Origin: DATJMJ01 sp035503915
GTDB lineage: Bacteria > Actinomycetota > Acidimicrobiia > Acidimicrobiales > Palsa-688
Length of the DNA stretch: 64,000 nucleotides
Direction of reading: 5' to 3'
Assembly (NCBI GenBank): GCA_035503915.1
Contig: DATJSU010000053.1
Coordinates: forward strand, 97,688-161,687
Below the pieces are notes generated by a model. It had not been told where the DNA came from, made no database searches, and saw only the letters and a program-made list of their open reading frames with translations. The translations under genes and the position numbers were made by a program. The first letter of the stretch is position 1; the number at the start of each line of letters is the position of its first letter. This document shows, piece by piece, positions 18,451 through 27,606 of the stretch.

Positions 18451-19303
18451 AGCGCTCGCCCGGCTGCAGGCGCGCTCCCCTCGCCCACTCTGCCGCAGGC
18501 ATCGCGGCCTTGCCCTCAGCCTGGACTTCGAGCAGCTCCAGCAACCCTCCCGCCGTCCCCACAAGTGTCCCCTGGATCTCCCCGGGCGCGATGGCTTGGG
18601 AACCCCTGACCACACGTGCGCGGTGAACAAGCAGGCGCTTTCCCCGAAATGTCGTCCAGGCCTTCCCCACCCTCACCACCCGGTTGCACACCACCCCGGT
18701 TTGAGCAAAATCGAGCCGGCGTTCCTTGGCTTCGAGCTTGGCGGCATAGCTCGGCTCGCCTACCTGCGGGACCGGTACGGGGAGGCCCTCCCCCAAGGCG
18801 GCGAGCAACATGTCGGTACCGAGCTTGGCGAGCCTTTCCCGAAGCTCGCAGGCCGTTTCGTCTGGCCCGATTGGCACTGCGCTCAGCGCGTACACCGGGC
18901 CGGTGTCCAGGCCTTCCTCCAACCTCATCAAGCACACCCCGGTCCGCTCGTCGCCGGCGAGGATCGCACGCTCGACGGGCGCTGCGCCCCGCCACCGCGG
19001 AAGGAGCGAAAAGTGCACGTTGACGAGCGTGATGTGAGCGAGCACATCGGGCTTGATGACCCGCCCATAGGCGACTACGACCCCGAGGTCAGCGCCCTTG
19101 CCGAGGACCTCGGAAGGCAGGTAGGCAACCGGCAGCCCGAGCTCTGCGGCCGCCGCTTTGAGCGGGCTCGGGCTCGTCCCCTCACCCCTCCCTCGCCGCT
19201 TGTCCGGGCGAGTGATTACGGCGCGGACTTCGTGGCCCGCTCCCACGAGCGCTCGGAGGGTCATCGCCGACACTTCTGGCGTGCCGAGGAACGCGATCTT
19301 CAC
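18440..19303 (-). CDS. fmt: Methionyl-tRNA formyltransferase
   Basis: Formylates initiator Met-tRNA with 10-formyl-THF. KIAFLGTPEVSAMTL opens the formyltransferase domain. The catalytic Asn-His pair is in VNVHFSLLPRWRGAAPVERAI and the SLLPRWRG loop is intact; GLDTGPV supplies the catalytic Asp. The C-terminal OB-like domain covers about 200-287. At 287 residues it is slightly shorter than E. coli Fmt. It overlaps the def stop (ATGA) upstream and the rsmB start downstream, which indicates a tight translation-initiation operon. Confidence 0.96.
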   Translation of the reverse strand: MKIAFLGTPEVSAMTLRALVGAGHEVRAVITRPDKRRGRGEGTSPSPLKAAAAELGLPVAYLPSEVLGKGADLGVVVAYGRVIKPDVLAHITLVNVHFSLLPRWRGAAPVERAILAGDERTGVCLMRLEEGLDTGPVYALSAVPIGPDETACELRERLAKLGTDMLLAALGEGLPVPVPQVGEPSYAAKLEAKERRLDFAQTGVVCNRVVRVGKAWTTFRGKRLLVHRARVVRGSQAIAPGEIQGTLVGTAGGLLELLEVQAEGKAAMPAAEWARGARLQPGERFGA

Positions 19304-19824
19304 GTTGTGGCTGCGTCCCTGGCGCCCTGGGGGGCGTCGGCGCGCCGGAGCCTGAGCTGCTTCATCGCTTCCTTGCGCTGTTCCACGTCCAGCTGCTCGA
19401 GCAAAAGTCGCCCGTCCAAGTGGTCGACCTCGTGTTGGAAAAGCTTGGCCTCCATGTCCTCGCCCTCGAGCGAGACTTCCCTACCGTTGAGGTCATAACC
19501 GCGGACGTGGACCTTTTTCGCGCGCTTGATCTGGAAATAGAAACCCGGCACAGAAAGACAGCCTTCTTCGTACTCCCATTCGCCTTCCCGGTGCTCGATT
19601 ATCGGGTTGATAAGCTCCCGTGGCCCACTGTCGCCGATCTCGTAAACAAAAAGCCGCCTGCTGACACCTACCTGCGGGGCTGCCAGGCCGACGCCATGGG
19701 CTTCGCGCATCGCAATGTGCATCTCTTGGACCAATTGCGCAACGCGCCCGTCGATGTGGGTGACCTCGTCTGCGCGACGCTTCAATACGGGGTCACCAAA
19801 AGTCCTGATCCGGTAGGCAGCCAT
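19300..19824 (-). CDS. def: Peptide deformylase
   Basis: Metallohydrolase that removes the formyl group from nascent proteins. Counting from ATG 19824, motif 1 GVGLAAPQVG is at 44-53, motif 2 EGCLS at 87-91 with the metal-binding Cys89, and motif 3 HEVDH at 131-135. The total of 174 residues is standard. The frame remains open upstream to 20340 but that would run antisense through the divergent methyltransferase gene; ATG 19833 is a possible slightly longer start. First gene of the def-fmt-rsmB-rpe run. Confidence 0.95.
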   Translation of the reverse strand: MAAYRIRTFGDPVLKRRADEVTHIDGRVAQLVQEMHIAMREAHGVGLAAPQVGVSRRLFVYEIGDSGPRELINPIIEHREGEWEYEEGCLSVPGFYFQIKRAKKVHVRGYDLNGREVSLEGEDMEAKLFQHEVDHLDGRLLLEQLDVEQRKEAMKQLRLRRADAPQGARDAATT

Positions 19825-19917
19825 CCGCCACATACTAAGGACAAACGCCGCGCGCAAGCCCGACCAAGCGAGCGCCCTGCACTGCCCGGGAGCTCTCCAG
19901 GTAGGCTCGGGCGCCGG

Positions 19918-20598
19918 ATGGCCGAGCACTACTTCACTGAGGAACCGTCTGGCGCGTCCCGCCCCGGGGTTGCCAGGCTCCACCTCCCGGACCTCGACCT
20001 CGAACTTGTCACCGACCGCGGTGTGTTCTCCGCAGAGAGGGTCGACCCCGGCACCCTCACGCTTCTCAAGGAGTCGCCGCGCCCGCCCGACGCCGGTCAC
20101 CTCCTCGACCTCGGCTGCGGGTACGCGCCGATCGCCTGCACGCTCGCGGCCCGGGCGCCGCTGGCGACCGTGTGGGCAGTCGACGTCAACTCGCGAGCTC
20201 TCTCGCTGGCGGCGGCGAACGCCGGCCGGCTCGGGCTGAAGAACTTGCGGGCGGTGCCCCCAGGGGAGGTCCCAGGGGACGTTGGCTTCGCCGGCATCTG
20301 GTCCAATCCCCCCATCAAAGTTGGCAAAACTGCTCTCCACGCGTTGTTGGGCGATTGGTTGCCGCGCCTGGCGCCAAGCGCAGCAGCCTGGTTAGTGGTC
20401 AACAAGCACCTCGGGAGCGACACGCTCGCCCAGTGGCTCCGGGAGCAAGGCTGGGAGGTGCTGAGGGTGGCATCAAAATCTGGGTACCGGGTGCTGGAGG
20501 TTCGCCGGCCGGGGCCCCGGGGCAGCGAGGGTGGGGACGCCTCCGAAGCGGTCCCCTCCCCTGGTCTTGAACGGCCACGCGTGGGGCAGGTGCGATGA
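19918..20598 (+). CDS. RsmC-like class I SAM methyltransferase
   Basis: Small-domain methyltransferase of 226 residues like the C-terminal half of RsmC (16S rRNA G1207 N2-methyltransferase). It starts EHYFTEEPSG, the hallmark opening, has the SAM motif LLDLGCGYAPIAC, and WSNPPIKVGK as the NPP catalytic motif of N-methyltransferases. The single-domain form is common outside proteobacteria. The C-terminal ~30 residues are Gly/Pro-rich and look disordered. Its end overlaps the next gene by 4 bp (ATGA), and it diverges from def. Confidence 0.87.
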   Translation: MAEHYFTEEPSGASRPGVARLHLPDLDLELVTDRGVFSAERVDPGTLTLLKESPRPPDAGHLLDLGCGYAPIACTLAARAPLATVWAVDVNSRALSLAAANAGRLGLKNLRAVPPGEVPGDVGFAGIWSNPPIKVGKTALHALLGDWLPRLAPSAAAWLVVNKHLGSDTLAQWLREQGWEVLRVASKSGYRVLEVRRPGPRGSEGGDASEAVPSPGLERPRVGQVR

Positions 20599-21134
20599 TG
20601 AAGCAGCTTGGCCAGACAGACCTCAAACGCTTGCACAGGGACTGGGCAAAACGCACTTCCGGGCGCTTGGCCCTTCTCCTTGACGGAGTGAGCTCTCCTT
20701 TCAATGTGGGCTCAATAGTGCGCACGGCGGCCGCTTTCCGCGTAGACCACCTCTACCTCGCCGGAGGTGCGTCCTCGCCGAGCTCGCCGCGCGCAGGCAA
20801 GACCGCAATGGGGACCGAACGCTACTTGTCCTGGTCCAACTTCGAGCGGGGCGCAGACGCCGCGGACGCGGCACGCGAAGACGGCTACTCGGTTATCGCG
20901 CTCGAGCTCGCCGACCAGGCGGTCCCGCTCTTTCAGCTCTCAGTTGGGCCCGACGTCTGCCTGGCGATCGGCCATGAAGACCGGGGCCTGTCGCCCGGTG
21001 CTCTCGCTGCATGCGACGCCGTCGCTTTTATCCCCCAGCTCGGGCGCGTCGGCAGCCTGAACGTCGCTACTGCAGCGGCCATTGCAATATTTGAGCTCAG
21101 GCGCCGCGAATGGACCGGCTCCTGGCTGCAATGA
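20595..21134 (+). CDS. SpoU/TrmH-family RNA 2'-O-methyltransferase
   Basis: SPOUT-fold RNA methyltransferase of 179 residues without an extra substrate-binding domain. The three SpoU motifs are present: NVGSIVRTAAAFRV, CLAIGHEDRGLS and GSLNVATAAAIAIFE, the last two forming the trefoil knot that binds SAM. It probably methylates a tRNA or rRNA ribose, but the target cannot be assigned. Translation is probably coupled to the upstream RsmC-like gene through the ATGA overlap. Confidence 0.9.
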   Translation: MMKQLGQTDLKRLHRDWAKRTSGRLALLLDGVSSPFNVGSIVRTAAAFRVDHLYLAGGASSPSSPRAGKTAMGTERYLSWSNFERGADAADAAREDGYSVIALELADQAVPLFQLSVGPDVCLAIGHEDRGLSPGALAACDAVAFIPQLGRVGSLNVATAAAIAIFELRRREWTGSWLQ

Positions 21135-21384
21135 CGAACAACGCGTGAACTGCCACTTGGTCGTGCCCCGCGCCCATGCCCGGGTGGTACCCCAAGAGCA
21201 CGGCAGCCCGTCCTCCTGACATCCCGCCCGCCCTGTACTGCTGTAAGTTGAACTTAGGGACGCGCACAACCACGCGGTGCGAGACTTCCCAGCGTTATCG
21301 ACGTCGCCTGCTACCTGAAACTGCAAGCGGTGGCTGAGGGCGTCGAGCTGTCACGCAGGCGTCCGGGCGCGAGACTAAAAACGC

Positions 21385-22446
21385 TCAAAACGTTGATGGT
21401 CTCGCGCCAGCAGCGGAGCTAAAGAAGCGGACTCCCTCCGCAAACCTGGCGACATCCTGCTCATCGGTAGCGAAATTGGTCATCCAACGGACGAGCCCTG
21501 TGCCCCAGTCCCAGAAAAACGACCAGTTCTGTAGTTCACGGACCACCGAGCCGGGCAACCGGGCGAAGATGCTGTTGGCCTGCACGGGTTGCGTGATCTC
21601 CACCTGGGGGACTTCCGCAATGGCGTTCGCGAGGCGCTTAGCCATTTGGTTTGCCTTCGCCGCGTTGGCCAACCAGAGCTCATCGCGAAGGAGCGCGTCA
21701 AATTGAGCAGCAATGAAACGCATTTTCGAAGCCAGCTGCGTCGCCTGCTTGCGGGCAAACCTCGCTCGCAAAGCAAGGTCGGCCTGCAAAAAGACGAGCG
21801 CTTCGCCGTAAATGAGGCCGTTTTTGGTCCCTCCGAAGGTGATCACGTCCACTCCGGTACCATGGAAGAGGTCGCGGGCGGTGCACCCGAGCGCCGCCAC
21901 GGCGTTCGCTATACGGGCGCCGTCGACGTAGAGCAAGAGCCCATGCGCGTGAGCGAGGGAGGCCAGATCACCCAGCTCGTCGAGGGTGTAGACGGTCCCG
22001 AGCTCTGTGCACTGGCTGATCGCGATCACCCTGGGCCTCACGTTGTGCTCCCCGTGTGCCCCACGCAACAGTGGGAGCACAGCCTCGGGCACCAATTTGC
22101 CATCAGCCGTCGGGACGTCGATCAGCTTCGCCCCGACAAAACGCTCCGCGGCGCCACATTCGTCGACATTAATGTGCGCACCTGCTGGGCAGATTACGGC
22201 CTCGTGCGGCGCCAGCAAGCTACCCAGCGCGGCAATGTTGGCTCCCGTGCCGCCGAAGGTGAAGAGGACTTCGACGTCTTGATCGATAAGGGCCCTGAAG
22301 CGTTCCGTGGCAGCGGCGGTCCAGGGGTCCTCCCCGTAAGGGAGCGCCGAACCGACGTTGGCCGAGATGAGCGCCTCCATGACGGCTGGGTGCGCACCTG
22401 CCGTATTGTCGCTCGCGAAACTATGAAAAGGGGGTGGTGGCGTCAC
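21385..22446 (-). CDS. ltaE: Low-specificity threonine aldolase
   Basis: PLP-dependent fold-type I enzyme of 353 residues that cleaves L-threonine/allo-threonine to glycine and acetaldehyde. SFASDNTAGAHPAVMEAL opens the protein, YGEDPWT lines the active site, LYVDGARIANA contains the PLP-pyridine Asp, and FGGTKNG holds the Schiff-base Lys. GTG 22446 is the start. It lies 11 bp after the 827-residue membrane protein and is probably co-transcribed with it and the gene before that, an unusual context for a catabolic aldolase. Confidence 0.9.
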   Translation of the reverse strand: MTPPPPFHSFASDNTAGAHPAVMEALISANVGSALPYGEDPWTAAATERFRALIDQDVEVLFTFGGTGANIAALGSLLAPHEAVICPAGAHINVDECGAAERFVGAKLIDVPTADGKLVPEAVLPLLRGAHGEHNVRPRVIAISQCTELGTVYTLDELGDLASLAHAHGLLLYVDGARIANAVAALGCTARDLFHGTGVDVITFGGTKNGLIYGEALVFLQADLALRARFARKQATQLASKMRFIAAQFDALLRDELWLANAAKANQMAKRLANAIAEVPQVEITQPVQANSIFARLPGSVVRELQNWSFFWDWGTGLVRWMTNFATDEQDVARFAEGVRFFSSAAGARPSTF

Positions 22447-22457
22447 GAGAACGCACC

Positions 22458-24941
22458 TTAGCCGTAGCCGAGCATCGAGAAGGAGCTAAAGATCTGGATC
22501 CCGAGCGAATGGGTGGCGGACCAAAAGGTCGACCCCAATGGAGCGTAGAGGACCACCACGGCGACCGCGTAATCGTCGGTTACCGTGGATGAAGCTGAAG
22601 AGTCTTCGGCAGCAGGGGTCGTGCTGTCGTCGTTGAACGTAACTACGGCTCCGCCGACGAACGCCTCCGTGCTGGTGCTGAGGCTGACGTAACCAGTCGC
22701 GTTCATGGCAGATAGGCCCCCGCCCCAGATCGAATAGGGCTCCGAGGTCCGAGGCGAGATATCCTCAGGCAACCCGCGGCTCCGGAGCACCGAAACCGCA
22801 CCCGCTTCTCCAGCCCGGACCAGGCTGGCAAGTGGCTCCCCTGCCCCGGAGGCCGAGCCCCGCTCGGGGTAGAGCCGGAAAAGGTAAACACCTTCCTTGC
22901 GGTCCGGTGAGGCATACCAAAGCTCGGAGGTGCTGAGCGCGCCCGTGACTTTCCTCGAAGTGCCATAGACGTCGAGCGTCACCGGCGCATCGGCTTGACG
23001 CGTCCAACTGGAGGGGACGCAAATGCCCATGTTCATGCTCTTTGCCAGCGCCGGAACAAGGTTGGTAGTGATGAAATCGTCTTCCGGGCTTAGTTCGACT
23101 GAGCCGGCGAGGTGCCCGCCGACCCATAGCTCCGCCTTGTACTCGACGTTGGTGAAACATTCGTTGTCCGCCGCCAAAAGCTCTGTAATAAACTGGAACT
23201 TGTTGAGGTACGGGTTGTAGCGCCCGCACTGCTCCTGCCCATCTCCCCAACAGGCGGTCTCGGATATGCCGCTCCACCTGCTTGACGCGTCGGCCCGCTG
23301 GTACCAGACAACGGTAATTGGCATGCGCGCCATCCTGCGCCAGGCAACGCCGGCTGGCACAGGCACGTCAAGTTCGAGGTAGTTGGGGTCGAGAAAGCCC
23401 TGCAGCCCATGCACGGCGAACGAGGACGCCGAGCTCGCCTCGACTACTTTACCGGTCGCCATCGAAAGCGTGAGGAGCCCCTCCATCTTGCTTATCTGCT
23501 CGCGCAAAGTCGGGGAAACTTGACCTTCTTGGGTGCTCGCAAGAGACTCGAGCCCTTCCATCGCGCCCGCAAACCATGCACGCTGCAAGCCATAACTTGT
23601 CACAGGCTGAGGCTTTCGGCACGTTGCGACCGTGCCCGACGCACTGCAAGCGTACAGCATGCGCGTAACCCCGGCGCGGAAAGCCTCGTTAGCAGCCCCG
23701 TACTGGCCCGTTGCCAGCTCAGCGCCGCCAAGGTCGAGCCATGCCACCGGGTTTGTGGGGTCGAGACGGGCGGCCTCCCTAAAGAACGGGCCGGCTATGC
23801 CGGGGGCGGGAGCTTTACCCCCGCTCGCGAGCCACAAGACGTAGTAACCCCAGCCAACGTTCAGGACATCGTTGGCGTCGTCGGCACCCAATTGGTAGGC
23901 CTTCAGCTCGTCCGAAGCCGCCAAACGTGCCCAGTAGGGCGAAATGTTCGTGGCCGAGACGAAGCCGGCGCCCACGGCCTCGCTCCCCCTGAGGGCTTCC
24001 GCAGCCGCACGCTGTACGTATGCCAGCGCGTAGTCCGGGCGGAGCTTTATCGCCTGAGTGAAGTCGTGGATGGCGGGTTGGTAACCAATCGGGGTCGTCG
24101 CATAGTCCATCGCTTCCACGCCCTGCGCATAATCCTGAGCAGCCCTGTCAGAAGGAGACCCTGGCTCTCTCGCGGCGGCGAGCCACCCTCCCCAGGCGAC
24201 CCCGGTTGCCACAAGCAAACCCCCGAGGACGGCAAAGATCATCCGGTTGCGCCCGTACAGCACGAACGCCGAACCAAAAAGGAACAGCGCGACCGCGACC
24301 ATTGTGAGGATGGCGGTGTAGGAGTCGACGAGCGCGCCCCATTTGTTTGAGAAGTCGTTGTAGGCGTCCGATTTTGCCTGCAAGTAAGTTGCGCCCGAAG
24401 CACGTTGGCTGAAGAAATCGAACGGGAAGTTGGGGTCAGGGTTGCCATTTTGCAGGTACGGGTGCAGGTCAGAGGGTATATCCTGCTGCGTTTCACTAAC
24501 TTGTTGCGAACCTGTCGCGTACATGTCCGCCCAGTAGGAAGCGTCGGGTTGTGCATACGTCGCCTCGAGCATTTCCTGTCCTGCTTGGGCCTCGAGTGCC
24601 TGGAGGGACTGGTACTGTGCATAGTCAGTTTCGGCCTGCTGGTAAGCGCTCGTCTCTGCCGCGCTCGCTTGGAGGCTCAGCTCCTGAGCAAGGTCGCCAT
24701 CATTGGAGGAGGCCGCCGATGCTCGGTTGAGAAGAAAACCACCGAGGGCAGCGAGAAACGTAGTGAGGACGACAATGATCGTGAGGGCGCGCGCAGAAGG
24801 TTTGGCTGGGGGCTTGTGTTCTTTCTCCTGTTCTAGCGGTACGGTCGCAGCGCCAGCGACGCGGGCCATCTCGGCAACTTCGGCGACACCCTCGGCTTCA
24901 GCCGTTGCGCCCAACATCGCTTCGCCCGGCGGTTCGTTCAT
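22458..24941 (-). CDS. Uncharacterised membrane protein with TPR-like region
   Basis: Not recognised as a named family. The 827 residues comprise a cytoplasmic Ala/Glu-rich N-terminus (1-50), TM1 (about 52-72), an exported Gln/Tyr/Ala-rich helical stretch of about 130 residues, TM2 and TM3 (about 208-256), then a long, probably exported C-terminal region. That region starts with TPR-like helices (AIHDFTQAIKLRPDYALAYV; FREAARLDPTNPVAWLDLGG) and ends in predicted beta-structure with several Cys pairs. The TM-helical-TM front half resembles the upstream 272-residue protein, 19 bp away, which suggests that the two are related partners. ltaE follows after 11 bp. Confidence 0.75.
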   Translation of the reverse strand: MNEPPGEAMLGATAEAEGVAEVAEMARVAGAATVPLEQEKEHKPPAKPSARALTIIVVLTTFLAALGGFLLNRASAASSNDGDLAQELSLQASAAETSAYQQAETDYAQYQSLQALEAQAGQEMLEATYAQPDASYWADMYATGSQQVSETQQDIPSDLHPYLQNGNPDPNFPFDFFSQRASGATYLQAKSDAYNDFSNKWGALVDSYTAILTMVAVALFLFGSAFVLYGRNRMIFAVLGGLLVATGVAWGGWLAAAREPGSPSDRAAQDYAQGVEAMDYATTPIGYQPAIHDFTQAIKLRPDYALAYVQRAAAEALRGSEAVGAGFVSATNISPYWARLAASDELKAYQLGADDANDVLNVGWGYYVLWLASGGKAPAPGIAGPFFREAARLDPTNPVAWLDLGGAELATGQYGAANEAFRAGVTRMLYACSASGTVATCRKPQPVTSYGLQRAWFAGAMEGLESLASTQEGQVSPTLREQISKMEGLLTLSMATGKVVEASSASSFAVHGLQGFLDPNYLELDVPVPAGVAWRRMARMPITVVWYQRADASSRWSGISETACWGDGQEQCGRYNPYLNKFQFITELLAADNECFTNVEYKAELWVGGHLAGSVELSPEDDFITTNLVPALAKSMNMGICVPSSWTRQADAPVTLDVYGTSRKVTGALSTSELWYASPDRKEGVYLFRLYPERGSASGAGEPLASLVRAGEAGAVSVLRSRGLPEDISPRTSEPYSIWGGGLSAMNATGYVSLSTSTEAFVGGAVVTFNDDSTTPAAEDSSASSTVTDDYAVAVVVLYAPLGSTFWSATHSLGIQIFSSFSMLGYG

Positions 24942-24960
24942 CGTGGGAGGGTAACCACCG

Positions 24961-25779
24961 TCAGGCCAGGCCTACAGCCAAGCTCACGCCCAACGACACT
25001 GCGATCGCGAAAACGCCTGCTCCTGACCACCGGGCACGTCGGTGCCGCCAGCCCAAATAGGAGAGTGTCAAGAAGAACGCCGCGATTATCACGAATGCTC
25101 CTGCGAGCACGATTTGTTCAGCTTGCGAGCGGTCATTGGATGCGGAAGCGCCGAGTGCACCGGCCTGGCTTGCTCCCAAGGTCCGCAATGCGGAAGAGCC
25201 CTGTCCCGGTTGAACACAGGGCGACTCCACCTCGCTCGCGCGCAAGCCGGCCTCGTCGTAGTAGACGGACCCATTTTCACCCCGGCTCGAGGGCCAATAA
25301 CAGAGGAAGCCTGGTACTAGGGCCCGCTCCACGGCGCCCTCCACGCGGGCCTCGGCCTCGAGAGCGCGAGCCTCTGTCGGGTCGTTGGCGGACCACGCGG
25401 CGGCGGCCCTGGCGTAAAGCGCGCTCTCGGCGACGGTGTGCTCCTGGTACGTCTCGCTGAGCCGGGCGCCATAGTCGAGGTAGCCGTCCTGTTCAGCTTT
25501 CACTGTCTGGTACTGGGCGACTTCCTGCAACGCCTGCTGGCTGAGCCCGGAGGCGGCCGAGAACTTGCTCGAGGCCCAAAAGGCCATCATCGCCCCAACA
25601 ATCGACAGCCCTGCCACAAGTACCACGACACCCGCGTTCCACCGGTCAAGAGCTGCTTCTTCCGGGCTCGGCGGTGGGGCTGGGCTGCGGTCGGCGAGGA
25701 AGCGGCGCCACTCCAGGCGCAACAGGTAGAGCGCCCCCAGCAAGAGCAGGACGAGGGCCGCCGGGACGAGGACTACCAT
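24961..25779 (-). CDS. Uncharacterised four-TM membrane protein
   Basis: Not recognised. The 272 residues have TM segments at about 1-24, 49-71, 218-242 and 252-272. Between TM2 and TM3 is a ~145-residue extracytoplasmic helical loop rich in Ala, Gln and Glu (LSQQALQEVAQYQTVKAEQD). This loop with its flanking TM resembles the front half of the downstream 827-residue protein, so the two probably arose by duplication and may assemble together. A pair of Cys residues (LCYWPSS, ESPCVQ) could form a disulfide. First gene of a putative three-gene operon ending in ltaE. Confidence 0.7.
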   Translation of the reverse strand: MVVLVPAALVLLLLGALYLLRLEWRRFLADRSPAPPPSPEEAALDRWNAGVVVLVAGLSIVGAMMAFWASSKFSAASGLSQQALQEVAQYQTVKAEQDGYLDYGARLSETYQEHTVAESALYARAAAAWSANDPTEARALEAEARVEGAVERALVPGFLCYWPSSRGENGSVYYDEAGLRASEVESPCVQPGQGSSALRTLGASQAGALGASASNDRSQAEQIVLAGAFVIIAAFFLTLSYLGWRHRRARWSGAGVFAIAVSLGVSLAVGLA

Positions 25780-26320
25780 CCGCCCTTCAGTTACCAGGAG
25801 TGCGGCAGGCCAGTGGCACCCGCCAATAGTAAACCAACCGCTTTCGCTCTCGCCCTCCCGATGACATTCGCGGCCCAGGCGCGGAGATGTTGTGCTTGGC
25901 GGGTACTACGGGCGTTCTTCGTGCCGGTCGACCTCACTGGGACCGCCTATTCTTTGGAGATGTATTGGTGCCTGTGCCGGCGAAAAGCCCACCATCCTGG
26001 CGACTTCCGGAGGGCTTGTAGGTACGCCACGGACAACGGCGTCGGCTTGCTCTACCGGGCCACTGACTTCGTCACGGTCGAGGAACGCATCGAACCCTCG
26101 CTGCTCCCGGCTGCCCACGGAGGTGCTTGATCTCGTTGGTCCGCGTCTGGCCGGGCCGGGGCAGCGGGCTTGGCTGATCGCCTCCGACGCTACTCGACCG
26201 TCGGCGGGGACCGCGGGAGCAGGTGTTCGCCGGGGGCCTCGTCCCGGCCGGGCACCGACCGGCTCCTTCCCGCCTAGCCTTCTAGGCTGTGCACGTCGCC
26301 CGAAAGGAGACGATCGTTAC
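25780..26320. other. 541-bp divergent intergenic region
   Basis: Region between the start of the 272-residue membrane protein (leftward) and the DUF347-type gene (rightward). Two short open frames exist, but neither has a convincing start with a ribosome-binding site. One of them contains PTILATSGGLVG, which resembles the N-terminus of S51-family peptidases but does not continue as such. A clear AAAGGAG at 26303-26309 serves the TTG start at 26321. I see no other defined element. Confidence 0.4.
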
Positions 26321-27232
26321 TTGGAGCCAACTAGCCATAACCGCCGGTCCTCGCCAGGCGCCCATCGCGTGCCGCCCCCAGGCCAGGTCCCCCTTATCGG
26401 CCGGATATTCCCCGCTCCCGTCGCTGCCAAGGTCCCGGAGGTCATATTTGTCTTTTGGGTAGCGAAGATCCTCACCACAGCCGGCGGGGAGGCGACATCC
26501 GATTTCTTGAAGACGTGGGGCAACATCCGGGGAGGGGGCACCGAAGTGCTCCTGTTCGTCGTAGGCCTCGTCTTACAGTTCGGTACTCGCCGCTACCGCG
26601 CCCTCGCATACTGGGCGCTGGCATATGCCATCGCCATTTTTGGGACCGGCGTCTCCGATTTCCTGCACCTCGACGTCCACATCCCCTATGCCGGTACGAC
26701 CGCTCTTTGGGCCTTGGTCCTAGCCGCGATCTTTTTGGTTTGGCAGCGCAGCGAAGGCACGTTGTCGATCCACAGCATCACGACCCAGCGGCGCGAAGCC
26801 TTTTACTGGGCGACCGTGTTCGCCACCTTTGCCCTCGGGACGGCCCTGGGGGACTTCACTGCGACATCGCTGAACCTCGGTTACTTGGCCTCAGGCATCC
26901 TTTTCGCCGTCGTCATCGTGTTGCCAGCCCTGGCATGGTGGCGCCTCGGGCTCAGCAGCATTGCCGCTTTTTGGATGTCGTATGTTGTCACGCGGCCCCT
27001 CGGCGCGTCCTTCGCCGACTACATCAGCAAGCCTCGGAGCATCAGCGGGGTCAACTTCGGTGACGGCCCGACAGCGATCGTTTTCGCCGTGGCCGTCTTC
27101 GCTCTTGTCTCGTACCTCGCTCTCGCCCGTCCCGACATCCAGCGGCCGCTCGCCAGAGCCGCGAGGGCACGTCCGATCGTTCCCACGGGCAATCCCCTCC
27201 AGACGGGCGAGCCCGAGCTCGACGTCGACTAG
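26321..27232 (+). CDS. DUF347-type (COG4705) multipass membrane protein
   Basis: Membrane protein built from repeats of the DUF347 family; function unknown, though members have been linked to metal or manganese-related stress in some bacteria. The repeat signature VPEVIFVFWVAKILTTAGGE with EATSDFL appears first; a second copy is degenerate around FYWATVFATFALGTALGD with FTATSLNLGY, and a third follows. Together they give about eight hydrophobic segments. TTG 26321 is chosen because AAAGGAG lies 11 bp upstream; GTG 26369 is a later option. The 5' extension of the frame to 25892 lacks coding character. Confidence 0.82.
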   Translation: MEPTSHNRRSSPGAHRVPPPGQVPLIGRIFPAPVAAKVPEVIFVFWVAKILTTAGGEATSDFLKTWGNIRGGGTEVLLFVVGLVLQFGTRRYRALAYWALAYAIAIFGTGVSDFLHLDVHIPYAGTTALWALVLAAIFLVWQRSEGTLSIHSITTQRREAFYWATVFATFALGTALGDFTATSLNLGYLASGILFAVVIVLPALAWWRLGLSSIAAFWMSYVVTRPLGASFADYISKPRSISGVNFGDGPTAIVFAVAVFALVSYLALARPDIQRPLARAARARPIVPTGNPLQTGEPELDVD

Positions 27233-27290
27233 CTCCTCACGAACCCCGCCTCGGGGGAGCGCGCCGAGGATCTGGGAGCGTACGGGGCTA

Positions 27291-27304
27291 CTAGGACGTC
27301 CTAG
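27291..27304. repeat. Perfect 14-bp palindrome
   Basis: CTAGGACGTCCTAG is a perfect inverted repeat with no spacer, lying 37 bp beyond the 3' end of the leftward tRNA-Leu and 58 bp after the DUF347-type stop. It is not followed by a T-run, so it is a poor terminator. A dimeric-protein binding site is possible. Confidence 0.4.
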
Positions 27305-27341
27305 CAAGCCTCTGACTAGGAAGTGTGTGCCCAAAGGAAAG

Positions 27342-27424
27342 TGGGCGCGGAGGGACTTGAACCCTCACGGCCTCGCGGCCAATGGATTTTGAGTCCACCG
27401 TGTCTGCCATTCCACCACGCGCCC
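27342..27424 (-). tRNA. tRNA-Leu (anticodon CAA)
   Basis: Class II tRNA read leftward. The 7-bp acceptor stem GGGCGCG/CGCGCCC closes at 27418-27424 and 27343-27349, with discriminator A from 27342. The anticodon loop CTCAAAA gives CAA, decoding UUG. The long variable arm (GGCC..GGCC type) and the T-arm GGTTCAAGTCC are as expected for leucine tRNAs. The 3' CCA is not encoded. The assignment rests on stem pairing done by eye. Confidence 0.95.
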
Positions 27425-27606
27425 GTACACATGTAAGCGGCCAGCTTGCGCTGCTGCGGTTATCGGCCTTCTCGCTTGAAGTAGTCCTGAACTGCGGGCG
27501 AAGCACAGGACGGCATCGGAGCGTCGATCGCGGTCAGGGAGGTCCAGCTCGAAAGGCACGATGACAGAGCGTACCCCAGGTCCCGGGTGGCTGTTCCTGG
27601 TTGGTC

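Noticed and set aside
18451..18630. Longer rsmB start at TTG 18630
   Set aside because: Would overlap fmt by ~190 bp and adds Arg/Cys-rich sequence unlike RsmB; TTG 18450 gives the normal length.
19825..20340. Longer def start
   Set aside because: Extension runs antisense through the RsmC-like gene and lacks deformylase similarity.
25892..26320. N-terminal extension of the DUF347-type gene
   Set aside because: Ser/Arg/Pro-rich without family similarity; a good ribosome-binding site points to TTG 26321.
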